Assembly: GCA_935421135.1 (NCBI GenBank)
Contig: OW285195.1
Location: forward strand, 14,150,158-14,214,157
Direction: 5' to 3'
DNA length: 64,000 bases
Origin: Bugulina stolonifera
Lineage: Eukaryota; Bryozoa; Gymnolaemata; Cheilostomatida; Bugulidae
How positions within the stretch are numbered: position 1 is the first letter of the stretch; every line of letters begins with the position of its first letter. Both the position numbers and the translations under genes were made by a program. Under the pieces are notes generated by a model that did no database searches, had not been told where the DNA came from, and was given only the letters and a program-made list of their open reading frames with translations. This document shows positions 1 to 11,956 of the stretch, piece after piece.

Positions 1-169
1 CTTACTTCTGTAGCACTACCTGGCTGGTGATTGTATTACTGTGAATGTCAGTGTACAATAAGTCTAAGTACAGAGGTAGATGTGTTACATACAGTACTCC
101 GTTCTTAACCACTCTTATTCAGTCCCATGTCGGCCATGAAACTAATTCCTGTGTATATTCTGTTGACAG

Positions 170-297
170 TCATGACAACGGCGAAACAGGCCCGAAAGAC
201 CTACTACACCCCGGATTTAGAACAAATGGGTGCTAAAAACTTTCATGAAGCTGGAAGAGCCAAAGTAGTGAAAACCTTTAAACACAAACCCACTTAG
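170..297 (+). CDS. Terminal exon of an unidentified gene (5' part outside window)
   Basis: A possible last coding exon. A pyrimidine-containing acceptor ends in AG at 168-169, followed by an open frame to TAG at 295-297. The frame contains an ATG at 172 and would give a basic 41-residue tail rich in Lys, Arg and Thr, with Tyr-Tyr near its start and no membrane segment or cysteine. An AATAAA lies at 569-574, about 270 bases downstream, and could be its poly(A) signal. I do not recognise the family. The alternative frame from 45 to 236 looks less protein-like. The exon call rests only on splice-site and composition judgement. Confidence 0.3.
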
Positions 298-1437
298 CTG
301 GAGAGGCATTAGACTGCTACTGGAGTTGTCATCTCAAATTTCCGATGTAGCTGGTTTTCTATGAAACTGAGTGCCAATCTCTCTTGGATGATGGTGAGGT
401 ATATATTATTAGTCACCCATCATTGAGTAATTGGTGTGTGGTATAGGCTGGTATTCTCCAGGAGCTGTAGTCTGTAGTCATGTGCATTTCATTTGTATAT
501 ATTTGAGCTGAAGAGTTCAGCCTAAAATCTACAGGTTTTTATACTATTTTTTCTGAATCCATCTCTTAAATAAATAGTATTTAAAATAATATTATTTTGA
601 AGTAATTTATTATTGCTACTAAGTTATAAAGCTGATCATAATAAGAAGTTGTCTTCTCTTGAGAGAAAATTTTTGAGACTGAACAACTTCTTGGTAACTA
701 GACTCTCTGGTGTAATTCGTATACAATGTAGAAAAGGAACTGTTTTTCTGCTGGAACTATGCAACCTTGCAGTTGACCTATAAGCCTTAGGTTCTATTGC
801 TAGAGCTGTGCATAAGCCAACACCTTATGGTTAATTTGGAGTTACCCAACTTCTATCAACCACTTTATTGGCTGTTTTTCAGCTGGAGTTGAGAAAACTC
901 TGCTTCTATCCATAACCCACTGTGGGCTCAACTGTTTTTGATAGTAGATTTCCCTCACTGATTCTTGTGGTGAAATACATACAAATATACACTAGCTAAG
1001 ATTCTAATTCGTCACCATCACTGGGTTAGCAGATCTTGTAAAGCTGTGCTTATTGTAGGAGTTACATGCCCCCGTTCATTACAGGAGACAATAACTTCAA
1101 AGTAAAGTCAAATTGTGCCGCAAGCATATTTTATAACTTTGCTAATAAGTTTTGTCTGGTTTGGCCCAGTTCAAACTTACCTTTAGTTTAACGTGTAAAA
1201 GCTGCTCAGCAATTTGATCAAGTATCGGGCATCAGCCGACAAACTCCACAGAGCAACTTGCCAAGAGTTGAAGTTGTCTTCTCTATTAGATAGGATTAAG
1301 ATCCCAAAAATGGAATCCATAGAGGCATGGAATACTCAAACAGATATTTGAGTATTGCTGTCGAGATATGCAGTGGAAGTCTAAGAGATAAGCACAACCA
1401 ATGTATCTTGCAGTATTTATTAATTTAGTCGGGAGCA
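298..1437. other. Intergenic, no gene seen
   Basis: AT-rich spacer. It holds the AATAAA at 569-574 and a short inverted repeat at 641-694 (AAGTTGTCTTCTC-type hairpin, see findings). No coding exon or RNA gene is supported. Confidence 0.5.
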
Positions 1438-1710
1438 GTCGTGGCGGAGTGGTTAGAATGTTGAACTTTCATGCTCAAGGTTCCACGTTCGAATCCCGAT
1501 CACGGTGGTGTTCGAAAGAGCATCCAGCCACAATTGCTCTTGTGCCTCATAAAAGTCTTTGAGGTGATGCAAGCCAGCGTGGCTTCAAGGTAACTTCTCT
1601 ATCCCTGCCAAAAAAGGCCATGTCATCTGGGCACAGGGAGTTGGCCAGCACTGGCACCTAGTAATGCAAGCTGCAAGGGGCTGGTCTCTCTGAGGAGTAT
1701 AAGCTGGTGA
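1438..1710 (+). mobile_element. tRNA-derived SINE
   Basis: The left part (about 1438-1509) resembles a tRNA gene. It has an A-box-like TGGCGGAGTGG at 1442-1452 and a B-box-like CGTTCGAATCC at 1486-1496, which are internal RNA polymerase III promoter elements. The acceptor stem pairs only partly and the anticodon arm contains mismatches, so this is unlikely to be a working tRNA. A tRNA-unrelated body follows to about 1710, as in SINEs. The right boundary is approximate, and no target-site duplication was confirmed. Confidence 0.55.
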
Positions 1711-2488
1711 GTTTATTTATTAATTTACTTCATCTGTCATGTGTTTTATTTTATATTACTAGGAGCCAACTGTACTTTTTTATGATGCAATTTCTGACAT
1801 CTGTTGAAGATATTCTCAAGTTTCAAATATTGAAAAGCTGGCCTGTTTCCAATTACAACATCTGTACACTTACTGTATAAGCAGTACTTTGTATCACAAA
1901 TGAAGGACTTGTATCTAACATAATAATAACAACAACAACCCTCTATTCTATGTAAAAGAGCAATCATTACATTTATTGTCAGTGAATCATTTTATATCTA
2001 TCTACTGGTAGAAAGTGGAGCATTATAATATGCAGATATATATCTGATGTGAGGTATTAGTAAGTACTATAGTGTATCTATCTGTCCATCTATTGGTACT
2101 TACTGAGTCATAGAGTGAGGTAAGCTACTATGAACACAGGTCAACCCAACACCACTACACTCAGTCTTTGTTAGATCTGTGTGCCTTCTTTGTTACAACT
2201 TCTACTAGCCTGAGATCTAAGAGTCATTTAGAGGTAAGTTATTTTACTTATAGCATAGAATAGGTTCATCCATTACTGTGTACTGCTATGAAACTAGGGC
2301 TCACTTCATTTCACAGCATCTGTTGCTCTTGGTTTTTACTGCATATGAGGATATAACATTTGCTGGAGATACAGTACACGTCTTGCAATGATGATGCTGT
2401 ACTTTTGCTTTGGGTGTCTACATTAGTTGTATACTATATTATTTAGGGAGGCCGGACTAGCTCACTGTGCGAGAGAGGAAGAATAGCT
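1711..2488. other. Upstream region of lectin receptor gene 1
   Basis: No coding exon is seen. A possible 5' untranslated exon could end at the donor-like AGAGGTAAGT near 2230-2240, upstream of the signal-peptide exon, but without transcripts this is only a suggestion. Confidence 0.25.
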
Positions 2489-5400
2489 ATGTCAGGTGTT
2501 ATCAGGTCTCTCTTCTTGTGTTCTCTCGGTAAGCTATGATTATACTTTACCGTGTATGCTACTGTGACATTTTCAACACGTAATATTTTACCCTTTCTAC
2601 AATCGGTTGTACTACATTACGGAGCCGGGGTTTGCCGGGGTCCGGTGCCGTGGTGACTCAAATTTGATTAAAATTTAATGAAAATAATTCATTTTAATTA
2701 AATTCAATAAATAGAAGTGTATTTAATATATTTAAACTCACCTAGTACAAACGTTCTACAATCCACATGCATTTTTGGGTTATTATAGGAGTTTACAAGA
2801 CTGTGTGTATGAAAGATATGTACACTGTAGGTAGGAATTTGTGATAGTTTGAGAATAGCCAGTTGCAAAATGGATGTTATTGAAAGTGGTGTTGAAAGAC
2901 GTAATTAAAACCGCAAAACCAATTTGCAAGATATCCATTTTACAACAGTAATTTACTAAAGACTTTTTGTACATATGCATCTCAAGTTTTAAACCTGTTT
3001 TACTATGCACATTATACATGAACATGTATCTACATAGTGTATCTACATAGTGTATCTACCCACTATTAACTTGCTGACCTTGTCGATGCAGGCACATACC
3101 TGCTACCAGGTACGACTGCTGCCTACCAGACAGCCATGGTATGCTTCCAGGACAGCTTTAGAAGAGTCACAACTCTCTCCTGTCACGCTAACAGCTACAT
3201 CAGCATCACTAGAATAGAGGTCGCCTTTACCATCGGCAGTTGTTCTCGGAGCATCAATGCCCTGTGTCCTTTTCATAGGCTAAACAGTAGCTATACCTAC
3301 TACAAGTACATACTAGATGAGTGTAACAACAAGAGTAGCTGCCAGCTGTCTAGTGTTGCCGTACGAAGCAGAGAGTACAAGAGAGAGTTCCACACATGTG
3401 AAGGTCTACTACAAGATAGAAACTCCGTCAGAGTAGAGTATGTGTGTAGAGGTCAGAGTCATTCGTATATCATAATTTAGGTTCACCGTATTACTATAGC
3501 TTAACCTTTGCAGCAAACATATCACATAATTAGCCAAATGCTCAATATAGACCTAAACAATAAGTAGTTAGTTTGATATTTGGCTATGGTGACCAACAAG
3601 TGAGTGTGTATCACTAGACTAAATCATACATGTAACATCTACATTCATGTACTTATTATGGACATATTCGTTATAAATGTATTTAAATTATACGTGCACA
3701 CTACACTAGAAGTAATTACTAATGTGCATGTATTTATGCAGGTCAGGATTCTACCATAACTCCACCACCCATACCTGTCTCACCTATATCCAACTCTATT
3801 CTCTCTCTTACCACCATCAAAGCGGGCGTGGCTTACTCCTCTACTAGATTACCTACAACTGCTGAATATAGTACGAGCAGGGAAGATAACTCTACACTGA
3901 AGGTTACAGTTGAGAAGTTACCTACTTCCATGGAAGGTATGTTAGCCTACCATCATTATTCTACAATGATGTCTCTAGCATTTTATCTAGATAACTAATA
4001 CATGTATATACAGAGAAATGAGACCAATCTATAGACTACATGGATTCTGTGCCTTTTATGTTAAAGTACACACTTGGAGTTGTCCCCTCATTAGATACCT
4101 CATCCTGATAGAGTCGAAGCCCTAAGCCTGATGTCATACGAAGTTGAAGGTTTTCTGTTAGCCAAACCCAAAGTTTTAGTGCTTAGGAAGCCTAGATTTC
4201 TCCATCCACAGTGTGAACTGTTAACTAAAAATGCTCCCATTGAATGACGAGGGATGAGGTATAACGGACAAAGCCTGGATATGTACCACATACATATGCA
4301 ATCCTATATCTAATTGTGGTGTGTGACTATAAACTCATGAGAGGATAACTACTAAATCTCATAGTAAAACTGTATAGCCTACAGTCTACTTTAATTCACT
4401 ATTATTTAGGGAATATTATGGAAAGGAGGAACACGGCCACCCTTGGGATTGCCCTAGGAAGTGCGTTTGGAGCTATGGCTATATTAGTGAGCATTGGTCT
4501 GGCAGCCATACTTGTTATTAGAAAGAGAAGGTAACCAATAACCTGCAGCTTGACAATGAAGTCTTGTTAGAACATCACACGTTGTATTTATAGATTTGCA
4601 TACAGGGAATGTACAATACTATATAACTATAGCATATATGAATTTGTGAAGTAGATCACAGTTACTAGTGTAGCAGTGCATAATAGCTACATGAATATGT
4701 TATAGATATTTTAATATTACTGCATATATTACATCTAAACATGAAGCCTAAAAGTTTCCAACCGCAGACCTACCTGAAATCATCAGTACAAACGAATGAC
4801 CATTAATTCTTCTTGTATGAGAATAACTATTTGTCTGGTGTACACAATCATCCATTAGTTACATAAAACAATACATGATAACATGCTAGTGGTAGGCCAT
4901 GCGACCCTTGGGTAAGCCAAATCACCCGAATGGAACCCTAGCCTTACAAAAGAGAAGACAAATCCTACATTATATTACAGTGTATATCATTAGATGCCAT
5001 GTAGTGTGTAATGAGTGAATAAGGAACAGTTAGACCTCTATGAAACGGCATTGTAGTAAGTTATGTAACATTGCTGCGACTGTATTGGTTATTGTGTTCT
5101 CTTTTCTAGAAGAAAGCACACAGACACACCCCCTTATATAGTCAACTCAGGTGATAGCCTGACAGATGAGTTTGCATACTACTCTACACCAGTAGTAGGC
5201 ACAACTGCAGGTAAAGTATTTAGTTGTGTGCTGTCCAATTTGCATAGACAAGGAACATACATAATGATACTATTAGAATTCTCAATGACATCATTAAGAT
5301 GATGTTGATTTGTATTAATATTGCTTATGACCCAACATTCCTTACAGATTCTCGTTACCATGGCAACAAATCCTTGACTGCAGATTCCACCAGTAGTTCT

Positions 5401-6312
5401 GAGTATGGATTGAGAGCATCAGGGTCTGGATACGCTCTGCTGAGTTCACCAGGTGAGTAGGAATGGGTCAGTGGTCATCAGTGTGTGACACTGAATAGCT
5501 TATACATGTTTTGGAAGAGAGAGAGGATAACTTCCTAGAAGATAATGGTGGGTGAATTCATGAAGCTGCCATATAGATTCAAGTTCTGTGGATGAACTAT
5601 AAAGTTTGTAAGGAAAGCTAGCTATTTAGTGTATAGTCTTTTGCATAGCTCAAACATTCTATCTATGATATATCATTAATGGGTAGGTAGAGATATTTGA
5701 CTACGTTGTGCTGATATTCTGAGGCTAGGTTATCTCCCATGTCTCAGTATCATTGGATCTAGAATACTACAGCTGCCTATCATAGAATGGGTTGGCTAAG
5801 ATGGTATAAACCACTAAACTACATGCAATGTAATAACAAAGTATCATAATGTAGGTTAGTTTGGTCTTTTCGTAAAGTTGTTGATTATTCATTAATGACG
5901 TTAATGAATTAATTGCTTAATCATAATACATGTTGTTTTTTGACATTTACATTTGCTACATTTTTGATAGTAGTCTGTGGTCTCTGCTGCTGCTACTGTT
6001 AGGGGTATCGGGCTGGGTTGATGCTCCGCTCCCCTATTATTGCATTGATTACAAGTGTCTACTTATAATATACATTGTTGTGTTACAGAAAAAGAGAAAA
6101 GAGCCATCTATGTAAACATTGACAATCATCAGTTGTCTCCTCTTGATCAGCTGAAAACCAATGACATCTATGACCAGTGTGAGTTGTCAGCTCCTTGCCC
6201 GTGTGTGAATCAAAAGTTTAGTGATGAAGAGCTTAAAGCAGACGATGTTGTAGACTTTGAGATCAATGAGCTCTACAGTGTTAGTAGCGGTGACAGAGAT
6301 GACTTTATGTGA
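2489..6312 (+). CDS. SUEL-lectin single-pass receptor with tyrosine-rich tail (gene 1)
   Basis: Seven exons: 2489-2528, 3092-3451, 3742-3936, 4410-4530, 5110-5210, 5348-5452, 6089-6312. All join at GT...AG with matching phases and give 381 residues. Exon 1 encodes a hydrophobic signal peptide. Exon 2 holds one galactose-binding SUEL-type domain with spaced cysteines and a VRVEYVC end. Exon 3 is a Ser/Thr/Pro-rich stalk. Exon 4 has one membrane segment (TLGIALGSAFGAMAIL onward) stopped by RKRR. Exons 5-7 form a roughly 145-residue cytoplasmic tail with about nine tyrosines. Two of them form YALL-x10-YVNI, which fits an ITAM-like spacing, and YVN also fits a Grb2-type SH2 site. By family knowledge the ectodomain should bind carbohydrate; signalling through the tail is inference. 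The nearest relative in the window is gene 2 at 16.4 kb, which has the same architecture. The ligand is unknown. Confidence 0.85.
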
Positions 6313-6606
6313 CGACGGGATTATCAGCTTAGCACATCTCAACTACCTCTAATCAGGATTAATAATATTTTTAGCAAATTAATCTTTATATTGTTTATTA
6401 GTAAACAATCCGGTAAAATATTTTATTTGTACACAGAGCGCTACATGTAATGATTGAACTAATGGGAGACGTACAAGTAGTATGGCTTGTAAGAAATTTA
6501 TGATATTGCAGAATTTGATAGCTATTCCACTTTTTGCCATTGTATTGCAACTATTTAGCTTAGCAGATGAAAATCGTAAAATTAGATGTTTAGTGTAAAT
6601 ACATTG

Positions 6607-6612
6607 AAATAA
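6607..6612 (+). terminator. Poly(A) signal of lectin receptor gene 1
   Basis: Canonical AATAAA about 295 bases after the stop codon of gene 1, on the same strand, before the solo LTR at 6683. Confidence 0.5.
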
Positions 6613-6682
6613 AGAATTTTGGAATCAGAGTCTATTAGATACTTTGATGATGAATAATATTAGAGTGTAACATAGTCAGTAT

Positions 6683-7435
6683 TGTAATGTTTTGGGGGGT
6701 TGTTCGTGTATGTCGTCCTAAGACGACCCTTAGCCAAAATGTAGAACCTATGAGTGATGCTAGGCCTTCTCATTACATGAAAGATCAACAGGTACGAGTA
6801 GTGCAGTGACTACTAAAGACGACCCATGTGGTCCCGAGTCAATGCTATCTTGCTATACTGAGAAAGAGTATGTTCAGTCCTAGTACATGTAGGTAGTTCA
6901 AGAGGCAAGGTCGGGGACCTTGTCAACTGGAACCTATACTACCAGAGAAGACTCTGTATAAGTAGTATAGAAGTGTCTTTATTGAGATCCAAGCATCACC
7001 TGAGACAATGAACATAAAAACAGTGTGCGTTATATACTATTAGAACTTCCGGAAAAAGTTCCGATAAAAAGGCCGACGTAGTGTCGTCCAGAAATTGCAC
7101 AACAAGATGGTGGCCGGTACAACAAAATATGCTTAAAATCATTCAAACCATATACAAAATTAATTGCAGTTAATTCTGAGAGGTCGGCCCTCTTTACATG
7201 GGTATAAAAAGGGTATAATTGCTCCTTAATGCATAAAACAGGTTTATAACTGTGTAGTAATTATAAAGGTATGGTCAAAAAATGAATAACAATGTAGGTA
7301 TGAGTTAAAGTACAGGTAAGTATAGAGCATTTAAGACATAGACAAGTAGAACCATGACAACTACTTTGCACTTAGGGTGCTATAATGTCCATCAGGCAAG
7401 CTGAGGCCATGTAAGCAAATGTCCTGACCATTACA
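6683..7435 (-). mobile_element. Solo LTR, family S, copy 1
   Basis: A 753-bp element whose reverse complement aligns with the elements at 40428-41214 and 57615-58422. The ends are short inverted repeats of the type TGTAATG...CATTACA. It is flanked by GTAT on both sides, a 4-bp target-site duplication. The minus strand carries a TATA-like stretch followed by AATAAA, the promoter and poly(A) arrangement of an LTR. No internal retrotransposon region is present, so recombination has left a solo LTR. A TIR DNA transposon is the alternative, but the promoter/poly(A) pair argues for an LTR. Confidence 0.7.
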
Positions 7436-7611
7436 GTATTATGTTGACTGGGCTCCAAACATCAATTTCCCTCCCCATAACGTAACACTCGAGGATTCTA
7501 CTTACTAGAGTGTAAAAATAGGACTTGATATTTTAATGTCAGGAAAATGCTTCTATTGCCTCTCTAGTCTATTTACTTGTTTATTTTAATCATTATATAT
7601 GCGACAGTCGC

Positions 7612-7643
7612 ATATAACTCACCGATAAGTCGGTGAGTTATAT
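7612..7643. repeat. Perfect 14-bp hairpin
   Basis: 14-bp arms at 7612-7625 and 7630-7643 are exact inverted copies around a 4-base loop. A smaller palindrome (ATGCGACAGTCGCAT) lies just upstream. Function unknown. Confidence 0.6.
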
Positions 7644-7754
7644 ATGGCAGTCATATGACATTGTTCTGTTGAGAAATACCAACGCGGATTCCTAAAATAG
7701 CTATTTCCCATGAATTATATTATCTCCCTTGATAAAATTGAACCTGACGTCTGT

Positions 7755-7846
7755 GTCGTACATAGTGTGGTCACATGACCAGTGTGTGTCATACATAGTG
7801 TGGTCACATGACCAGTGTGTGTCATACATAGTGTGGTCACATGACA
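7755..7846. repeat. 33-bp tandem repeat, about 2.7 copies
   Basis: Near-identical 33-bp units, each containing GTGGTCACATGAC. The period is a multiple of three, so a short spurious reading frame runs through it on the minus strand. Confidence 0.75.
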
Positions 7847-7849
7847 ATA

Positions 7850-9002
7850 TATGGTAATATGTCCACCATATACCTCCACAACTTTTATCCTTTTTTGGTT
7901 TCCAAATGGAAAATTTCCTATACTTTTGACCAAAATAGATGTTTTGTTATGCAGGTGGAGTTGTTTGTTGTATGCTAATTCAAATCTGTGGTTCGTCCAA
8001 TAATGATTTTCTCTTATCAGAGTTTTGAAGATTGCATATTACTCTACATCAACCACAGTATTATCCCTAAAGGTAGCCATGTTGTACTATCCTGCTCATA
8101 CTGGTTAACCAAGGGTATCGTATCTATATAATTATTTTAGCCAGTTGTGATGTGGATATAGCCTGTAGGTTCCCATTCCATGATGAAATCCATGTATGTT
8201 ACAGCATATAGGCTATGTAGCTGGTAGTTTAGTCTACCAGTGTACTGGTAGCTATGGGTGGTAGCTAAGGTTGTTTATCATTCCATCTCGGAAAACCAAA
8301 GGAAGGGGTCTAAAATACATGGATGGAAAGTGTTTCATTATAAATTAAAAAGTTGTCCCCTGTTTGTTTCTGTTAATATAATGATCAACTCTACTTACCA
8401 CACCGGTGAGAGTGGGGTTAATGCTGGGTGAATGAGACCTTCAATGCTCCAATGTTGTGAGTTAGTTGAGATGTTATTCAAGGTAGGACAAGCTTCACTC
8501 CACTCTAAAACTGTGCTACCTTTATTATTACCCATTAACTATAGTTTTGTGTTTCTGAATAATTATCATCCACAATTCATATACTGAATAATACATTCAT
8601 AGTTGCATTTTTGATGGCTTAAAATTCTTGCCATAAATCACTATAATATGTGCCCCTTTATTTATTATTATTTACAGCTGGAATAACTTTGATAAATATA
8701 GTATAAAAATTATTTTAATGTGCTAGTTTAAATTATTGCTAATATTTCAGTATGAGGAAATATACCATTATTATAAAACTAAATGCGTCATTTTATGCAT
8801 TCATTGTATATATTATATACTGTACAATGAATGCATATAATATTATTATATAGGCCTACATTTGTATAAATACAGTGTATATATTAGACATGTGTGTGTA
8901 TATGCAACGTATACAGTGGTTAGATAATAACCTGGTACATTCAATATATACAATATCAATATCAAATGATATAATGTTATATTACAATATAACGTACATG
9001 TA
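7850..9002. other. Intergenic, AT-rich
   Basis: No gene supported. An interrupted inverted repeat sits at about 8797-8836 (CATTCATTGTA matched by TACAATGAATG). Confidence 0.5.
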
Positions 9003-9671
9003 TATATGCAGTATTACACAGTATGTGTATTGTATTATATATACAGTATTACACAGTACATGTATTGTATTATATATACAGTATTACACAGTACATGTAT
9101 TATATATACAGTATTACACAGTACATGTATTATATATACAGTATTACACAGTACATGTATTGTATTATATATACAGTATTGCACAGTACATGTATTGTAT
9201 TATATATACAGTATTACACAGTACATGTATTGTATTATATATGCAGTATTACACAGCACATGTATTGTATTATATATGCAGTATTACACAGTACATGTAT
9301 TGTATTATATATACAGTATTACACAGTACATGTATTGTATTATATATGCAGTATTACACAGCACATGTATTGTATTATATATACAGTATTACACAGTACA
9401 TGTATTATATATACAGTATTACACAGTACATGTATTATATTATATATACAGTATTACACAGTACATGTATTGTATTATATATACAGTATTACACAGTACA
9501 TGTATTATATATACAGTATTACACAGTACATGTATTGTATTATATATGCAGTATTACACAGTACATGTATTGTATTATATATGCAGTATTACACAGCACA
9601 TGTATTGTATTATATATACAGTATTACACAGTACATGTATTGTATTATATATATAGTATTACACAGTACAT
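9003..9671. repeat. 35-bp minisatellite, left part
   Basis: About 20 tandem copies of a 35-bp unit built from CAGTATTACACAGTACATGT and a TATTGTATTATATATA part, with a shortened 30-bp variant interspersed. Because 35 is not a multiple of three and the unit lacks stops, all three forward frames stay open for over 600 bases; these are not genes. The array breaks at 9671, where element A begins, and resumes at 15322 with the same unit. Confidence 0.9.
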
Positions 9672-9904
9672 TGTTATAATGTTGTATACACTATAAGTTT
9701 AGAGAGGAGTTGATTTTGTGTTTGCTATTTATTCTATGTTCCTACATGATATACATGAATGTTTGACTGTCAGACTAAAACTAAAACTAAACCAGGATGT
9801 GTGTGTACAACACCACCAGCAAAACAAGGCTATTAAAATAATATCAGTAGTGTTGTACAAAGCTATTAATACGATATTAGTAAATAATGTTCTACATTAT
9901 AACA
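9672..9904 (-). repeat. 3' LTR of retrotransposon A
   Basis: An intact 233-bp LTR with 10-bp inverted termini TGTTATAATG/CATTATAACA. It served as the template for recognising the interrupted 5' LTR: the sequence TCCTACATGATATACATGAA, continuous here, is the site interrupted twice in the other LTR. Confidence 0.9.
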
Positions 9905-10084
9905 TCTCCTTTCTCAAGATAAAAATAATTACTCAACTTAGCTCTAGCATGCATTGCACAACTTGCCAACTAAAATAATAAAGCTGTATGAGTGAGCTAA
10001 TCATAATGTTTATACACTAGAACTATGCATGATATAAGTGACCAAAAATGATTGCTTGTTGACAACACTGGTGGTGAACAAAAT

Positions 10085-10684
10085 CTAGCTGCCATATCTG
10101 ACAGGTGGCTTGGAGACCCTGCCGGATCTTGTTATAGTGTGTGGACCAGAGTGGGGTTGGGTTTGTACACTAGGGGTATTATTGGTGCTGTTACTAACAA
10201 CTTGTGAGCTAGCGGGTTGGGATCTTTGGCTAGTCTCTAAATTACTGGGAGGGCTAACAGGTATAGCTGACTGGGATGGCTGTACACTAACTTTCTCACT
10301 AGAACTGGTATTGACTGGTTTACGTAGCCTAAGGTATTTCTGATTTCTTCTAAACACCCTGCCATCATTCAACTGTATATAGAAACTTCTAGGAGTTTGA
10401 GCTAGCTCAACAATCTCGCCCTCAATCCAATTCCTATGACTTAGCTTCAACCAAATTTTTAAACCAACATAAAACTGCACTGCTGGCTTGCAGTACGATT
10501 TGATAACCAAATGATTATGGTTATGCAAATGGTTATCATAGCCATGTTGGGTTATCGTGCCTTGGGACACCATGTGATCAAGCGTCTCTCTAAGCTTATC
10601 ACGGAGACGGAAAGGCACTCTTCGTGCGCTATGAATGACAGGTTTAGGGTCAGATTTCAACTGTAGAGCATGCCTGCATGGCAA
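10085..10684 (-). pseudogene. Deleted pol remnant of element A
   Basis: This frame lies in phase with the upstream gag-protease frame, separated by an in-frame TAA at 10697-10699. Its first roughly 45 residues resemble the region just N-terminal to a Ty3-like reverse transcriptase (RRVPFRLRDKLRETLDHMV). It then passes straight into what looks like the C-terminal end of an integrase (GRVFRRNQKYLR), followed by a Ser/Pro/Gln-rich tail. The catalytic reverse transcriptase, RNase H and integrase core are therefore missing, and the element cannot move by itself. It ends about 180 bases before the 3' LTR. Confidence 0.8.
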
Positions 10685-10696
10685 CTTGCCAAGACC

Positions 10697-11956
10697 TTAA
10701 AACACATCTGTAAAATCTCTAGCTACCAAATCAGACACCGAATCTGTGACATTAACTAACCCTAGTTCCTTACAACTGGGCAGCCCTAATAATGTGGTTT
10801 GGCCTGAGCATGTGTCTACTATAACAAATTCTATTGAGTAGAATTTTTTGTGTACTTCCACCAGCAGTGTTGTCCTACCTAATACACTTAGTTTGTGACC
10901 ACTAAATGTCACAAGTGCTTTAGTATGTTTATCAAAAGAAACTGTGCTACATGATTTTCTACACAAAAATTCAAAAGTTTTCTTAGGCATAACATTGCAT
11001 GATGCTCCAGTATCTACTTTCAATTGCAGTGGTAGGTCATTACAAAAAGCATTAATACACCATTCATTAGTAGTATTAGGTTTAGTATTTACTGCAAATG
11101 TCACATCATGATCATTCTGCATCTCTGTTAGTTCATTGGTGTTGGTCTTAGAAGTACTAACTGTCTTACCTGAGCTTCGGCAAGCTCTAGCGAAGTGGTT
11201 TGGCTTATGGCAACTTTTACAAACCTTGCCATATGCTGGGCATTGTCCTCTGGGATGATCAGTCTTACAGTATTTGCAGTTCTTAACTAAGCCATTGTTA
11301 GTGTCTGTAGTCTGTTGTGTAGATTTCTTATCAGGCTTCTGGTAGGTCTGCTTTCGAGTATGCTGCTGTTGTATTGCGTGAACGGACTTCTGGGCTTCGG
11401 GTTTCATATCTGACATGTATTGTTTTGTGGCTTCTGCTCTGCGACAAAGTTGTATTACTTTATCTAAGTCTGGGTTACCATCCAAGTTAAAAATGTCCTC
11501 ACGTACTGTTTGCGAAGTTATACCTGCGACAATTCTGTCCATCAAAGCATTATCTTTTTCGTCTTCATGGAAGTTGCAGGTCGTTATGAGACACCTCAGT
11601 GCGGTTAGAAAGTCATCAAATGATTCCGTTTGTTGCTGTATTCTACTGTGAAATTTAAATCGTTCGAACACTGTTTTTACCTGGGGTGCGAAGTGTGCTG
11701 TGAATTTTCCTTTCACGACTGCGACATCCTTTTTCTGATCTGCTGTAAGGTCAAAGGTTCTGTATATCTCCTGACCTTGTGCTCCTAGCAGTGTCAATAG
11801 TGTCGCTACTTGTACCTCCCCCGACTTAGCACTCTTCTCCGTTGCTACCATGTAGTAGTCGAACTGTTCTAACCATTTTGTCCAACTGCGTGAATTCTCA
11901 CTGGGGTTACCAGTAGAACTAATAAAGTTACCGGGCGGGCGTAAACCTTCCGCCAT
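10697..11956 (-). CDS. Gag-protease frame of element A
   Basis: 419 residues on the minus strand, starting 70 bases inside the 5' LTR. The N-terminal half is a capsid-like region (YYMVATEKSA, FERFKFHSR, FDDFLTALR), as in Ty3-like gag proteins. Two zinc knuckles follow: CKYCKTDHPRGQC has three rather than four residues before the His, and CKSCHKPNHFARAC is canonical. A retroviral-type aspartic protease has active site DTGA (VDTGASCNVM) and a later LLGLPSC. The frame ends at an in-frame TAA at 10697-10699, where related elements usually continue into reverse transcriptase. Either the stop is a mutation or it is read through; given the deleted pol, decay is more likely. Confidence 0.88.
   Translation of the reverse strand: MAEGLRPPGNFISSTGNPSENSRSWTKWLEQFDYYMVATEKSAKSGEVQVATLLTLLGAQGQEIYRTFDLTADQKKDVAVVKGKFTAHFAPQVKTVFERFKFHSRIQQQTESFDDFLTALRCLITTCNFHEDEKDNALMDRIVAGITSQTVREDIFNLDGNPDLDKVIQLCRRAEATKQYMSDMKPEAQKSVHAIQQQHTRKQTYQKPDKKSTQQTTDTNNGLVKNCKYCKTDHPRGQCPAYGKVCKSCHKPNHFARACRSSGKTVSTSKTNTNELTEMQNDHDVTFAVNTKPNTTNEWCINAFCNDLPLQLKVDTGASCNVMPKKTFEFLCRKSCSTVSFDKHTKALVTFSGHKLSVLGRTTLLVEVHKKFYSIEFVIVDTCSGQTTLLGLPSCKELGLVNVTDSVSDLVARDFTDVF

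Noticed and set aside
1438..1509. Functional tRNA gene
   Set aside because: A and B boxes are good, but the acceptor and anticodon stems are mismatched and a SINE-type body follows.
7755..7846. CRISPR-like direct repeats
   Set aside because: Repeats are contiguous without unique spacers, and the DNA is eukaryotic; simple tandem repeat.
8875..9696. Long forward reading frames of over 200 codons
   Set aside because: They consist almost wholly of the 35-bp minisatellite, and all three frames are open at once; nothing but the repeat is encoded.
10110..10343. Plus-strand frame within element A
   Set aside because: Antisense to the pol remnant of element A.
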